Under the pieces are notes generated by a model. It made no database searches. It was given only the letters and a program-made list of their open reading frames with translations, and was not told the origin of the DNA. The position numbers were made by a program, and so were the translations under genes. Source: Cristatella mucedo (taxonomy: Eukaryota > Bryozoa > Phylactolaemata > Cristatellidae). Taken from it: a DNA stretch of 64,000 bases. Shown here in pieces: positions 13,385 to 25,600 of this stretch. Where the stretch lies: assembly GCA_009760855.2 (NCBI GenBank), contig WPIO01000048.1:512501-576500 (forward strand), written 5' to 3'. How positions within the stretch are numbered: position 1 is the stretch's first letter; each line of letters starts with the position of its first letter.

Positions 13385-14912
13385 AACGGCCTTGCACGTA
13401 CAGCCGCAGAATCTCAATTACAATACCAGTCTGGCTTTAGAGCTAATCACTCCACAGAGTCAGCATTGCTTAGGGTATACAACGACCTACTTAGGAATGC
13501 AGACATGGGTAGAGTGTCTCTGCTTGTTTTGCTCGATCTTTCGGCAGCTTTTGATACCATCGATCACAAAGTTCTTCTAGAGCGCCTCTCATCTCGCCTG
13601 GGCATCACTGGCACTGCTCTGCAGTGGTTCAGGTCCTATCTTAGTGGGAGACTCCAGAGTATTGATGTGAATGGACAAAGATCATCCGAGGTACCTCTGA
13701 AATATGGCGTACCTCAGGGCTCCGTGCTAGGTCCGGTTCTTTTCACGGTTTATACTCTCCACATTGCTGATGTGATTGCTAAGCACAATCTAGGCTTTCA
13801 CTTCTATGCGGATGACACTCAGTTGTACCTTTGCTTTGATCCCTCCCAGCCTTCGAGCACCTCAAATTCTCTCCACTCACTTGCTGCATGTATTGATGAC
13901 ATCCGAACATGGATGGCAGCAACTTTTCTAAAACTAAACGATGATAAAACTAACTTACTAGTTATGGGGCAAACCCAGTGAGATTCACAAATTGGAAAGG
14001 TTGAAGCTCAAAATTGGCTGTGCCAGCATATCTCCTGTTGAATGAGCTCAAAATCTAGGTGTCATATTCCAAAGCGACCTCTCGTCAGACGACCATATCA
14101 GCTCCACAGTCAAATCTGCCTATTTTCAGCTTCATAACATTGCTAAAATGCAGGCCTGTTTAGATAAGGATACCACGTCCAAGTTGGTCCATGCATTCGT
14201 GACATCCTGTCTCGACCTCTGCAACTCACTGCTTACTGGCCTACCAGCATGTGTGATCAGGCGATTGCAGCTGGTGCAAAACTCGGCAGCTAGACTTTTC
14301 TGCCGTGAGCGTCGCAGTTGCCACATTACTCCACTTCTCGCCGACCTGCACTGGCTACCAGTCAAGCAACGGATTGACTTCAAGGTTTTGTCGCTCACTT
14401 TTAGGTCACTTCATTCCTTGGCTCCAGCCTATCTGTCAGATATACTACCCCATCAGGCCAAGCATCGTACCACCCGCTTTTCGGAATCCAACTGTCTACA
14501 AATACCTCGTACAAACCTTAAATCCTTTGGAGACCATGCATTTAGTTCGTATGCTTCCGAAGCCTGGAACTTCCTCCCGACCTGCATCAGAACATCCCCT
14601 GACCTGACCACATTTAAAAGGAACTTAAAAACACACCTATTTAGGACAGCATTTCCATGTGATTCGTCCTTCACGTGCTTATGCGTGCTGACACTGTGCA
14701 TGCTGCCACTAACCACATTTGCATGCTGACCCTGTGTATGTCACCCCTAACCATGTTATTCATGTTATTTGTTTATCAAGCATGCTTTTACTCACCATTC
14801 AATTGCATTTCTCTTTGCACCAAATGTAAAGTGCCTAGAGACGAGAGAGATTGAGTTCTCTGAGGGCGCTTTATCAAGTGCATGATGATTATTATTATTA
14901 TTATTACTGCCA
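13385..14912 (+). mobile_element. LINE family B, best-preserved copy (RT to 3' end)
   Basis: L2/CR1-like non-LTR retrotransposon, 5'-truncated so that it begins just before the RT palm. An open stretch at 13466-13981 (171 aa) carries RT motifs [27 protein letters not shown] and the catalytic FHFYADDTQLYL, then LKLNDDKTNLLVMG. A stop at 13979 and a frameshift separate it from 14148-14729, which holds the C-terminal domain (SCLDLCNSLLTGLP, LADLHWLPVKQRIDFKV, SSYASEAWNFLPT). The 3' UTR ends in 'ttgagttctctgagggcgct' and (ATT)n at about 14884-14910. It lacks endonuclease and N-terminal RT, so it is not autonomous, but it serves as the reference for other B fragments in the window. Confidence 0.92.
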
Positions 14913-15036
14913 TCACGGCTACACACGGCGACCCGGGTCGCAGTAGTAGTAGGACGAGCACCTCTGACCTCTTCGCTAAGGTCCGGAGGTCAAGAACGTT
15001 TTTTAAATTCTGCTCCCAAAATTTAGTTTCTCTAAA

Positions 15037-15900
<864 letters not shown>

Positions 15901-16145
15901 TGTGGTTTTATTTAATTGATGACACTGCCCCCGATCGCTGTACGAGTGGGCTGCGACACTCGATGTGGTAAGCAGCCCGGACGTGCTATTAGTGTTTGTT
16001 TTGATAAGGGAATCGGAGGGACTCCGGTGGGCGAGAGGGGCGAGAAGAGTCGTGCTTCGCCCTGCTCCGTGTGGAAGAGGAATAAACTGGTGGTGTTGCT
16101 CGTCGGCTAGCGCTTTGTGCCGTCCGCGACAACAATTCGGGCTAC
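15901..16145 (+). repeat. 5' LTR of the Gag-only element
   Basis: Direct repeat of 17676-17906: from 'tgatgacactgccc' to 'ttcgggctac' they share nearly every base, including 'ggactccggtgggcgagagg' and 'gtgtggaagaggaataaact' (an AATAAA signal at about 16079). One single-base indel (cgcttt / cgccttt) and about a dozen substitutions separate them. The upstream 'ttttatttaatt' (from 15901) also has a counterpart in the copies at 21.69 and 31.75 kb, so the outer edge may be near 15901. Confidence 0.75.
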
Positions 16146-16162
16146 CAGCTACTGCGGCAGTA

Positions 16163-17371
16163 ATGGAGAACGTAAAGTTCAGCCACATCGTCACTCAATT
16201 CGACGGCAGCGGAGACTTTGCGGGCTGGGTTGAAAAGTTTGATCTGGTGCCAGAGATTCAAGGTATTGTCGCTGCCGACCGCCACAAATTCGTGCCCCTT
16301 TTTCTAACCGGCGGAGCGTTCGTCGTGTACCAAAGCATCGATGGACTGGCGAAGAAAGACTATACCATCGTAAAAGAGGCTCTTCTGGCTGCATTTTCGG
16401 CGGATACATTTAAAGCTTATGAGGAGCTCACGACACGGCGGCTCCAAGCTGGGGAGCCAGTGGACGTATACGCATCGATTTTGGCCCGGCTGGCCGGATT
16501 GGTGAGTGCGGCTGCGAAGGATGACTTGGTAAAATGCGCTTTCGTCACCGGGCTTCCAGAGGACACCCGAAAGCAGCTACGCGCGGCGTGTGCGCTCGAC
16601 CAGATGGCGATGTCTGAGGTCGTTGAGAAGGCTCGAGCGCTTATGAGTTGCCAGGATGCCACCGTGTGGAACTCGGTGACAGCGATCCAGGCTGTGACGG
16701 TTTGCCAGGCGCACGTGGTGTGCAACGAGGCAACGGCCTGCGAGGTAGCGGAAGCCGTGGAGGTGACGCCGGCATGCGACGAACCAGTGGGTTACGACTC
16801 GGAGCAAGTCGGAGATGCGGAGCAGGTCGGAGGCTCATCGGCGACGCAAGTGGGCTGTGACGCAGCACAGGTAGGAGACGAGGCGCAGATCGGATATGCG
16901 GTGCAGGTCGAAAACGCGGCTGCGGCGGCGCCCGAAGACTCGGCGGCGGTGGTGGTGCCCGAAGACGCGGCCGCAGCGGCGGCGCTCGAAGACGCGGCGG
17001 CGGTGCCCGAAGACGCGGCGGCGGCGAAGCCCGAAGACGCGGCGGCGGCGCCCGAAGACGCGGCCGCAGCGGCGGCGCCCGAAGACGCGGTGGCGGCGGC
17101 GCCCGAAGATGCGGCGGCAGCGGCGCCCGAAGATGCGGCGGCTGCGGCGCCCGAAGACGCGGCGGCGGCGGCGCCCGGAGACGCGGTGGTGGCTTGCGAA
17201 GTGGTGGTGGTGTGGGATGCACCATTGAGCTTCGAGGCTGTGCCACCCGATGAGGTGCCAGCGGCGGAAAAATATGTGGCCCCACGACGCTTGAACGCAG
17301 CTGTCAAATGCAGCCGGCTTGTTTCCACAGGCCGCGCGGTCGCCCGCCTCCTCCGAGCAGTCGTTACTTAG
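16163..17371 (+). CDS. Retrotransposon Gag-like protein with Ala/Pro/Glu/Asp repeats
   Basis: 402 residues from the ATG at 16163 (an upstream open extension runs through the LTR and is unlikely to be translated). Residues about 1-160 read like a retrotransposon capsid: FDGSGDFAGWVEKFD, then KFVPLFLTGGAF, KEALLAAFSAD, YEELTTRRLQAGEPVDVYA and KCAFVTGLPEDTRKQLRAA, the usual order of the Ty3/gypsy gag domain. From about residue 190 the chain becomes acidic and repetitive, and between about 250 and 350 it is built of (A)n-PEDA units from a GC-rich trinucleotide expansion. The C-terminus is VARLLRAVVT. There is no CCHC zinc knuckle and no protease motif. The repeat keeps several frames open on both strands, all shadows. 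Whether it is still translated is unknown. Confidence 0.7.
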   Translation: MENVKFSHIVTQFDGSGDFAGWVEKFDLVPEIQGIVAADRHKFVPLFLTGGAFVVYQSIDGLAKKDYTIVKEALLAAFSADTFKAYEELTTRRLQAGEPVDVYASILARLAGLVSAAAKDDLVKCAFVTGLPEDTRKQLRAACALDQMAMSEVVEKARALMSCQDATVWNSVTAIQAVTVCQAHVVCNEATACEVAEAVEVTPACDEPVGYDSEQVGDAEQVGGSSATQVGCDAAQVGDEAQIGYAVQVENAAAAAPEDSAAVVVPEDAAAAAALEDAAAVPEDAAAAKPEDAAAAPEDAAAAAAPEDAVAAAPEDAAAAAPEDAAAAAPEDAAAAAPGDAVVACEVVVVWDAPLSFEAVPPDEVPAAEKYVAPRRLNAAVKCSRLVSTGRAVARLLRAVVT

Positions 17372-17384
17372 CCTCATAATTAAG

Positions 17385-17570
17385 GGGACAGTTACTGCCC
17401 CGGCGGAAGGAGTTGGCATTGAAATTGATGGAATCCGCCGCCACCTAGCGGACATCAGACCAGCACCGAACGCCAATGAACTCCTTGACGAACACTCCGA
17501 TGCTGGCCCTGGTAGTATGTCCAGAGACGACGAGCCGGCAGACAGCTACGGCCAAGATGTGGCCTGAGAC
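17385..17570 (+). pseudogene. Remnant resembling a gypsy-type integrase C-terminus
   Basis: In a different frame from gag, the segment reads GIEIDGIRRHLADIRPAP followed by an acidic tail and a stop at 17565. Gypsy-type Pol proteins commonly end with a '(V)EVDG..RRHVDQLRP' segment, so I read this as the surviving 3' end of pol after a deletion joined it to gag. The match is short and made from memory of the family; treat it as a hypothesis. Confidence 0.45.
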
Positions 17571-17675
17571 CGCCGGCGCGCTGTGAGGACTATGTGCTCA
17601 ATGTTTAGCCTTCTCGTTGTCTAAGCAGTGGAGAAGAACAGCTGCTTGCTGCTCTGGCTACGTCGTTAGTTGATC

Positions 17676-17906
17676 TGATGACACTGCCCCTGATCGCTGT
17701 ACGAGTGGGTTGCGACACTCGAGGTGGTAAGCAGCCCGGACGTGCTACTAGTGCTTGTTTTGACAAGGGAGTCGGGGGGACTCCGGTGGGCGAGAGGGGC
17801 GAGAAGAGTCGTGCTTCGCCCTGCTCCGTGTGGAAGAGGAATAAACTGGTGGTGTTGCTCGTCGGCTAGCGCCTTTGTGCCGTCCGCGACAATAATTCGG
17901 GCTACA
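17676..17906 (+). repeat. 3' LTR of the Gag-only element
   Basis: Second direct repeat, starting TGATGACAC and ending GGGCTACA; see the 5' LTR entry for the shared blocks. The internal AATAAA lies at about 17839. Confidence 0.75.
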
Positions 17907-18600
17907 AAATGCAGATTAGGAGCTTTGCTGATGGAGGTTAAGTTATCTGATGTTATAGTTCGATGTCATTATAATCTTTTACTGCTTAGTATTGCCCGTT
18001 ACGCATTATTTGCAGCATAAGAATCATTCTCAAAAATAATGATACAGTAAATAAAATCATAAGATAGCAAGCTGTGTCGCGGAAGATTCCTTTAAACTCG
18101 AGATTGAGAAGTTGACAAGCAATACAATTTTGAATGTTTATAAAAGAAATGGAAGTTTCTGTCTTTCGAATGGTGCAGTGAAATGATTTGCAAATCCAGT
18201 AAAGATCGCTAAGCCACGATAAGGCGATGGAACGCCCTCATTTATTCTTTTTATGCGGCTATAGATTACCCTTAAATGAATTTAATGCCGTTTTCAGCGG
18301 ATAATAAAGAATTGCCTCCGGTAGAACTCAATTCAGCGACCTGAGCCGAAAATGGTAGCTGCTGAACAAACGCTGAACCGGGACAAAGCGACGAAGTAGG
18401 GGTGGCCTGATTCAGCAGCAGCAGCATCCTTTATTTGCGAGCAACTTGCCTCTCATCTAAGATCGCAGGACACTCTATAAGTATTCGCACTTTTGTCGGT
18501 CGCGGACAACTAAATGGGCGCAATCGTACCATTAGAAAATGCACGGCAGCTCGGAGAATGCATTCGGTTATATTGGAAAAAATCTGCGAGACGATTCATA
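17907..18600. other. Intergenic, nothing recognised
   Basis: AT-rich unique sequence; no gene or repeat could be supported. Confidence 0.3.
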
Positions 18601-18601
18601 C

Positions 18602-18755
18602 GCCGAGCTGGTTTGGTCCAGCGGTTAAGGTGCTCGCCCCGACCAAGGTCTGGCTGAGGTCGTGGTCTCGAGCCCGATGCATACGTGAAGCGCCTGAATA
18701 GAGATTAAGTTCTCTTGGGGCGCTATACAAATAAATTATATTTTTATTTAATTTT
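18602..18755 (+). mobile_element. tRNA-derived SINE family 1 with LINE B-type tail
   Basis: The head contains box-A-like 'tggtccagcggttaaggtgc' and box-B-like 'ggtctcgagccc'. The tail 'gaagcgcctgaatagagattaag' matches the LINE B 3' end ('aaagcgcctagaaagagattgag'). It ends in AT-rich 'aaataaattatatttttattt'. About 90 percent identical to the copy at 26251. Confidence 0.8.
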
Positions 18756-18759
18756 TTCA

Positions 18760-20345
18760 TACTTAGGCATAGCCAGCCGATGCTGAGCCAGGGGCCAGTG
18801 GGGCAGCTGCCTCCCTCCCTCCCCCTAGTCTATGAGAGAGCGGCTAATAAGGGACAGCCGCTCTAGTCGCAGCTGGTTTTGTAATTAGTGTTCGCCTGGA
18901 ACAACCTGGAGTTCGCGGAGCTGAGCGAGGGAGCCAATCCGACAGCCAGTTCTACTCAGGGGCGAGAATGACCTGGAGCGACGGAACGGACGGACGAGAC
19001 GGTCTGGAGAGCGAGCGGACTAGTACGCCACATTGACCAATCAAGGAGGCGATTGAACCGACGACTGGCAGCCAAAAGTTTAGTGCGAGAGAATGACCAC
19101 CACATCCGAGTTCGAAAGTTCAGACGAAAGTTCAGACGAGAAGAGAATGAAAGCGAGGCCTCTGGCAAAGCTCGAGGCTACAGCTTCAGTAGCGCCAGCG
19201 AGAGACTAAGCTTCGGAGGGCGCGTGACAGGCAGGTGGCGACGACGAACAGCTAAGTGTGACTCGGACAGTGCAGTTGCTCCCGTTGTTGCACTCCGCTT
19301 GCAGCCCGTATCTTGTTTCGCGGCCGTGGGGTCGCTTTTGGAGTCGGGACCATTCATGGCGATCGTAGGCGTCTCGGATGTAATACCAGTATGTGTAAGT
19401 ACCGCAGAAGTCCGTAGTACCGGAATCTGGGGTGGGGGGGGCGGAGTGGCGGCGGTCCGTTTTATTTAAACCCCATCTCGGACAGATTCGGAGCCTCGGA
19501 AAGCGCGGAGGCCGCGTAACTCGCCACTAACCGGCGGCCTCCCTCAATGAACTGCCTTAGCTGTCGGTGCTCAGCTTCGGGCAGCTAAGGCATTTTAAAC
19601 GCACACCGGAGGCTCAGCTCTAGACAGTCTTCCGGCGGCAGAGCAGCGGGAGGGAGGGAGGGGGAGGGCAGACGCTTTCGAAGCTGCGAGTCCGATCGGA
19701 AGCCGTCCGGAAGCTACGATTAAGACCGACGTCGGTCGCCATGCTGGGGGACGGCGGAGCAGGGCGTAGTAGTAGTAGACAGGGCCGGCGTCCGTGACCT
19801 TCTTGTCCCGGTCTGGCGCTCCGGCGGTGGAGAAGTAGCGACCACCTCGGAACGACAGACAGCAGCACTAGCTAGCACCATCCCAGCTTTATTGCTGTCG
19901 ATACAAGCAACCCCGCTGACGCAGCAGCACTCACAAGTTTCTTACGTAAATCGATTCGGACTTATCACAAAGTATAAAATCGGGCAGAGTCTTTCCTCTG
20001 CTCGAGCAGCCACGCTGGCAGCAGAGTCCAGTTCCAGCCGAGGCACGGCTATGGCCTCATATACTGGTGCCTCTGCGACTTATTCTGAAGCCGATAGTGG
20101 CAATTCACCTGTGCAAACTCTCGAATCCTTATCGAGACACGCCATCGAACGACGATGGGTGCGGACTGCCTCGACGCGGCCATGCTTTTTACAGTGACAG
20201 TCGGCGATGTACAGTACAGCGACATGCCCAATTCTACCAATTAATACCAATTACTACAAACTAAATACAAATTAAATACAAATGAATACCGATACTTGAT
20301 TTCTACCAATTAATTAATGCTCTTCGTCTTGCCATGGTGGCGATA
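18760..20345. other. GC-rich intergenic region with perfect inverted repeats
   Basis: No coding similarity found although several frames are open. At 19506-19540 'ggaggccgc' pairs with 'gcggcctcc', and at 19551-19590 'tgccttagctg' pairs with 'cagctaaggca' across an 18-nt loop. A run of eight G occurs at about 19434. It could be a promoter or CpG island; no gene start was identified. Confidence 0.35.
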
Positions 20346-20636
20346 GCCAAGTACAATCTAACACCTATTTAGGACAGCATTTAGTGGGTCCCTGTGATTC
20401 ATCCTTGATGTGCTTATGCGTGCTGACACTGTGCATGCTGCCACTAACCACATTTGCATGCTGACCCTGTGCATGTCACCCCTAACCATGCTATTCATGT
20501 TGTCTATCAAGCATGATATTACTCACCATTCAATTGCATTTCCCTTTGCAGCAAATGTGAAGCGCCTAGAAAGAGATTGAGTTCTCTGAGGGCGCTTTAT
20601 CAAGTGCATTATTTTTATAGTTATTATTACAGCTGT
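20346..20636 (+). mobile_element. LINE family B 3' end
   Basis: From 'cacctatttaggacagcatttag' to 'gcgctttatcaagtgcatta' with a short T/ATT tail; the same text recurs at 33.8, 40.55 and 47.1 kb. Confidence 0.85.
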
Positions 20637-21465
20637 ACCTTAGCTTTGGTGCTTCCCAGCATGTCAAACTCTCTCAACTCTCTTGCTGCAAGTATTACTG
20701 ACATTCTCACTTGGTTGAAAACAAACTTTCACGAATTGAATGATGATAAAATTCAGCTTGCTAGTTAAGGGCTAACCTAGCGTTACTCAGAAATTGAAAA
20801 CGGAATGCCTCAAAGTGGTCAGCAAAGTTTCTCTTGCAAAGGTCAGCAAAGGTCAGCAAAGTTTCTCTAGCGTCCGCAAGCAATCTGGGTGTCCTTCTCC
20901 GAAGTGACCTTTCTACTAAAAGACCACATCGATTCCACTGTCGAGTCTGCCTAATTCCAGCACCGCTACATTGCAAAACTAGCGTATCGATTTCGAGTTT
21001 TAGTTACTCACTTTTGGGTCTCTCCATTCTCCTAGCTCCAGCCAAGCAGTCACGAGTACTTCCCAATCAGGCTAGGCATCGTACCACTCACTCTTTCTGA
21101 CTCAAGTCGTTCGACTGTACTTCGAACCAATCTCAAACCCTTCTGAGCCTGTGGCTTTAGTTTGCATACTCCAAAAGCCTGAACTCCCCCAACTGACGTC
21201 ACTGCATCCCCTGATTTGACGACGTCTAAAAAGAAGCTACAAACGCCACCTGTTACTCGCAGCATTTTCTGGCTCCCCACGAGTTTCCCTTTGTATGTGG
21301 TATTTTTGTGCTAGCAGTCGCACGCAGCAAACGATAGAATCGACAATGCTGTAGGCAGTGTATATTAAGGTGGATGTCGGATGACATTCATTTGTACATT
21401 TGCTTTGATCCCTCCCAGCCATCAAGCACATCGAATTCTCTCAACTTCCTTGCTACTTGTGTAGT
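20637..21465 (+). mobile_element. LINE family B, decayed RT fragments
   Basis: Pieces of the post-YADD RT region (20640-20770, LKTNFHELNDDKIQ), the C-terminal domain (20880-21290) and a second small RT piece (21374-21465, DDIHLYICFDPSQPSS). Frames are broken and the order suggests at least two inserted fragments. Confidence 0.65.
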
Positions 21466-21705
21466 TTGGTTGCAGTCATCCACAGCACAAGAACGCCAGC
21501 CGACGAGCAACACCACCAGTTTACTTGCCAGCGCACAGAGCAGGGGGAAGCACGACTCTCTCCGCCCCTCTCCCCCACCAGAGTCCCTGCGACTACCCCG
21601 GCGCAACAGCAATCACTAACAGCACATTCCGACCGAATACCACATCGAGTGTCACAGCCCACTCTTACAACAATCAGGGGCAGTGCCATCATTTAAACAA
21701 AACAG
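21462..21705 (-). mobile_element. Solo LTR-like copy of the Gag-only element family
   Basis: The reverse complement matches the LTR at 17676-17906: 'cactgcccctga', 'tgacactcgatgtggt', 'gggactctggtggggg', 'gagagagtcgtgcttc', 'aaactggtggtgttgctcgt', 'cggctggcg'. It lies about 0.9 kb upstream of the polyamine oxidase start. No internal region is adjacent. Confidence 0.7.
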
Positions 21706-22620
21706 CAGCATGTATTAACACATCGTTATTTGGTTTAATCTCGAGCTCTTACGGTCGACGCCGCCTCGGCTCTCCCGTCCTCAGCGGACGACACCATTAC
21801 GGTGAGACAAATTCGACCCCTCCCCCATTACGCAGCACTCGACCGTCTGTTGCTACCGCGCCGGCCGCGATGGCCACAGCGGAACGTGCTTCTTTTTGGG
21901 CCGTTTCGTCTTCTCCTTTCCGTAATCGGCAGATCCTGTCAGCTGGCCAGGTCCTTTCCGGCCACCGAGTGGCGCCTCTCTTAAGTCTGGAGAAACAGCA
22001 TTCTGCAGGCGAGCCGATCGCCGGTGCGCCCGCGCAAGATCCAACAACGGCCCGCCGCCAGCCCTCAGCTCTGGAGATCGCGACCGCTGCCAAAGGGCAC
22101 CGGGATAGCGGGGAAGCCGACGACCGGCGGCCGACGACCGCGACGTATATGCCAGGCGGCGAGGTACCAATTCCGTCTGCTCGCTTTGTGGCTCGCGAGT
22201 TTCTGCTTCTCGTTTCTGGAGGGCCATGCGCGCGACTCCAACCGGGGCACCGGGTCTCCCCCCGAGACCGCAGACACTGGCCCCTAGCGTGGCATCGCGC
22301 TACCACGCCCCCACCGTCATGCGGCGTCACGTGGCGGACGCTCGCGCTCGCGAGCGGCGTGCGACCTTGAGCCTCGGCCGGTATCTCAGTCGCGCTATCG
22401 TAAATCGCGCAGCAGGCTATATTGTATGCATTTTCTCCGGCTCGTCATTAGCCTTCGGTCACGTGCCAGCTCGCTCGCGGACTCTCCCCGCCGCCGGAAG
22501 CGACCGACTTGGCCTCGTTAGATAGAGGTCGTTAGAGATTTCAGACTCGCCAGGCTGCAGCGGACGCCGGGCCCTGCCCTGAGCCGCAGGAAATAGAAGA
22601 GAGGCAGAGACCGGTGCGCC

Positions 22621-25600
22621 ATGAAAGTCATTGTGATCGGCGCTGGCATCGCCGGCCTGTCGGCGGCAGCGCACCTCGTGGCTAACGGCGTGTCGGACGT
22701 GACCATCGTCGAGGCCAGGAAGAGGTGAGCCGGGGGGGAGGGAGGGAGCGTCAGGGGAAGCGGCGAGAGGACCGCCATGCCGGCTAGCTATCCTCGCACT
22801 TACGTTCGTTAGCTACCTGGCCGGCCCGCGTGGGACATCGAGGGGCCGCACCGGCGATTCGGTTTACCTTCGAGCGCGCGTAATTCGTATGCCGGCCGCG
22901 CCTTCCTCCGGCGATGCAGCAGCGCTCGGCGATGACCTTGGTTACGCAATGCGTTCCGGTCGTTTCGCCGACTCGATTCCCGCCGAGCGGCCGGAGCGAC
23001 GCGCTCGAGCACAGAGATCTCGCTCCGGGCGCGGTCAGCTGAAGGCGTGTGGACCCGCTCGCGGGTCTGTCGGTGGGTGGGCGGGGGCACCCCAGACCTT
23101 TCGGTCGAGGAAGACCCGTGTTGCTCCGTAGGCAAGCCCGAAAGCCGCCCGCCCCGCCCCCTCCCACCTCGAGCGTCCTCCGACGGACGTCGTGCAGCGG
23201 CTGTTTGATCGTTGACTCCCAGCTACGCTCTGCCGACCCCAGTCTTTGCCCAGCGGTAAGGCGCACGAACTTCTCGACCCACGTCTTGGTTTCGAGTCCG
23301 GCGGCAAGCAATTCCTTATTGCCCACCGCAAGTGGTAGCGATAGCCACCGAGGCTCGCCTACCGCTATCTACCCGTAAATGAGACCGTTCATTTATAAGA
23401 ATTAATTAAAAGAATTATTTATAAGAATTAAAACTGAGAATTAATAAAAAGAATTCGTTCGTAGAAAAACCTCAGAGAACTTGTTCTCTTTCTAGGCAGT
23501 TTACAAAATGCTGTAAAGAAAGCATGAAAGCACGTGGTTAGTGGTATCGTGCACAGTGTCAGCATGCATAATATGCTTAGTGGTAAAATGTACAGTGTGA
23601 GCTCGCACAAGCTCAAAAGGACAGTTCACATCGCACGAACCCAGAAAATGCTGCGAGGACAAGATGGCGCGGTCATCGATTCTTCGCGCGCCGAGCTCAG
23701 CAGATGCTCGCCAGCGCCGCTCGAAAAGCCGCCAGGCGCTCGCCGGACGGCCCGGCCGCTGAGCCGGGCGCGACCCGACGCGTCAGTATTTACAATAGCG
23801 TCTTGTACCCTACCAATTCAAAAGCCGCTTCGATAACGTCGGCTCCAGCAGACGGCCGCAGGTCGCGGTCGACCTGGCCGCGTCGAGCTGCTTCCTCTCC
23901 GGTTTATTGCAGATACCGCGTCACGTGTCCTTCAAAGTTTTACGATCGCAGCGACGCCCTTTACTGCCAGGCCGAAGTCTTTAGCGGCAAGGGGCGCCGG
24001 CACAGGCCACGCTGTCCGGCTTTTTCGATAAAATACACGTGTCTTTTGTTTGGAGTGACGTGACGACGCATCAAATTCTACAAAAGGCCGAGTCCAACAT
24101 AATCCAGCCAGGCATCGAGCGGGCGGACGGGGGGAGGGAGAGGGAAGGGGTAGCGAGGCTGGTGAGGGGATGAGGGGAAGGCGCTGCGAGGCATATGGAA
24201 TTGAGCTCTCATCGAGGGGTGCATGCTGCACGGGTACTGCCATCAAAGACCGCTTCGTCGCCACAGTGCTAACTGCGCCGCCGCGCATTCGCGCGTAGCT
24301 GCGACGACGAGCTCCGCCCGATTCCTTCTGGCGCCCGATTTGCGGTCCCCTCCTCCTCCCCCCCCCCGAGATTCTCCATTCATGTAGGCCAGCGAGAATT
24401 CTCGCGAAATCTCGCGAGCATTCTTGGCTTGCGCTCGAGCTCCTCTTTCCGGAATCCAAGTTGGAGCTGCGCTCTGCCGATTTCCGGCGGATTCCCGTGG
24501 ATTGCGGAAGCATTGTGGAGCGTCTATGCAGCGCATTCGCGTGAGAACTCGGGCGCGTAGTGTCGCTAAATTTTGTGGATACGCTGTGTCACGACATTGT
24601 ACTAAAATATTCAATCGAAATTCGAACTTCGCGCCGCCGAATTCCCGTCGAGCTCTTACAGGATCGGCTGGGTTCATTGCGCGCGCGAACAAAGCAGCAG
24701 CAAGAACGCGAACCGAAGCTTTTGAGCGCTTCGGGCGTACTGCTTGCGGCGAATGCCCGTTGCAGCAGCTGTTTGGTAGCCGTCGATTGCATTGAATTCC
24801 TGACCCGTCGTCCACCGAAATTAGGAGCCGCTATACTACGATCGGCTGGTAGCTACGTAATAATCACGGGTTGGCTGATGAAAATTTGGACTATCGCCTT
24901 CTTTTTTTCTGCTGCCAGGTCGTAACTAGGCCGGAAGCTCTGCTATCCGCACAGCAGCCCGTCTCTTGTGCGCGAGGACCGATGACCCATCTCTCTTTAT
25001 TCTCGGTCGTGACGTTTTACGCACCGATGGCGGCAGGTTGTACGTTATTCTAGTTAATACTCGGTGCGAAAATTGAAGCAGCCGCCATCATGGTGGCGTC
25101 AATGTACGCGAAGTTAGCGCGCCTGGGAGGGCCGCACGCGAGTGAGGAGAATCCAGACTCGAGGGTATCGCCGATCAGCCGTTTGCCGCTAAAGCAGTCC
25201 GTCAGCTAGTTTGCCGTAGGCCACGACTCGTCGCCTGGCCCTACCGCGCGTACGCGGATGAATCGCGCTGGCTGAACGCAGTTCCACCAGTCGCCGCAGC
25301 GCGACTCCGGTCAGCTGACCCCGCTTTTCGCCTGCGGCTCATTCTCGCCAATGCCGGGCAAGCTGCGTCGCGGCCAGACGAGAGACGCACTGGTCTGCAA
25401 CGACAGGCGTAGTTTTCGTTGTACAAATACAAATATTCTGTACAAATATTCTGGAACGACCGCTGAGCCAAAGCGTAGCGCCTAATTTGCTGTACGGCCA
25501 ATTCGTGCTTTGCCCAGGCGCGGCTGGCCTAAAAGAGGACTCGCTGTGAATAAACATGCATGCTGGCGGCTTCTGCGCCGCATGCTGTCCACGCCGTGTG

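Larger units (their letters stand above)
15901..17906 (+). mobile_element. Nonautonomous Ty3/gypsy-like LTR element (Gag only)
   Basis: A 2-kb unit of two LTR-like direct repeats, a Gag ORF and a short remnant that looks like the last residues of a gypsy-type integrase (about 17385-17567). Protease, RT, RNase H and the integrase core are absent, so it must be mobilised in trans if at all. I see no clear tRNA primer site after the 5' LTR (the ATG is only 17 bp away), no purine tract before the 3' LTR and no obvious target duplication. Confidence 0.65.

Noticed and set aside
16641-17328. Long minus-strand ORFs, Pro/Arg- or Ala/Ser-rich
   Set aside because: Antisense shadows of the gag GCG/GAC repeat; composition alone keeps them open.
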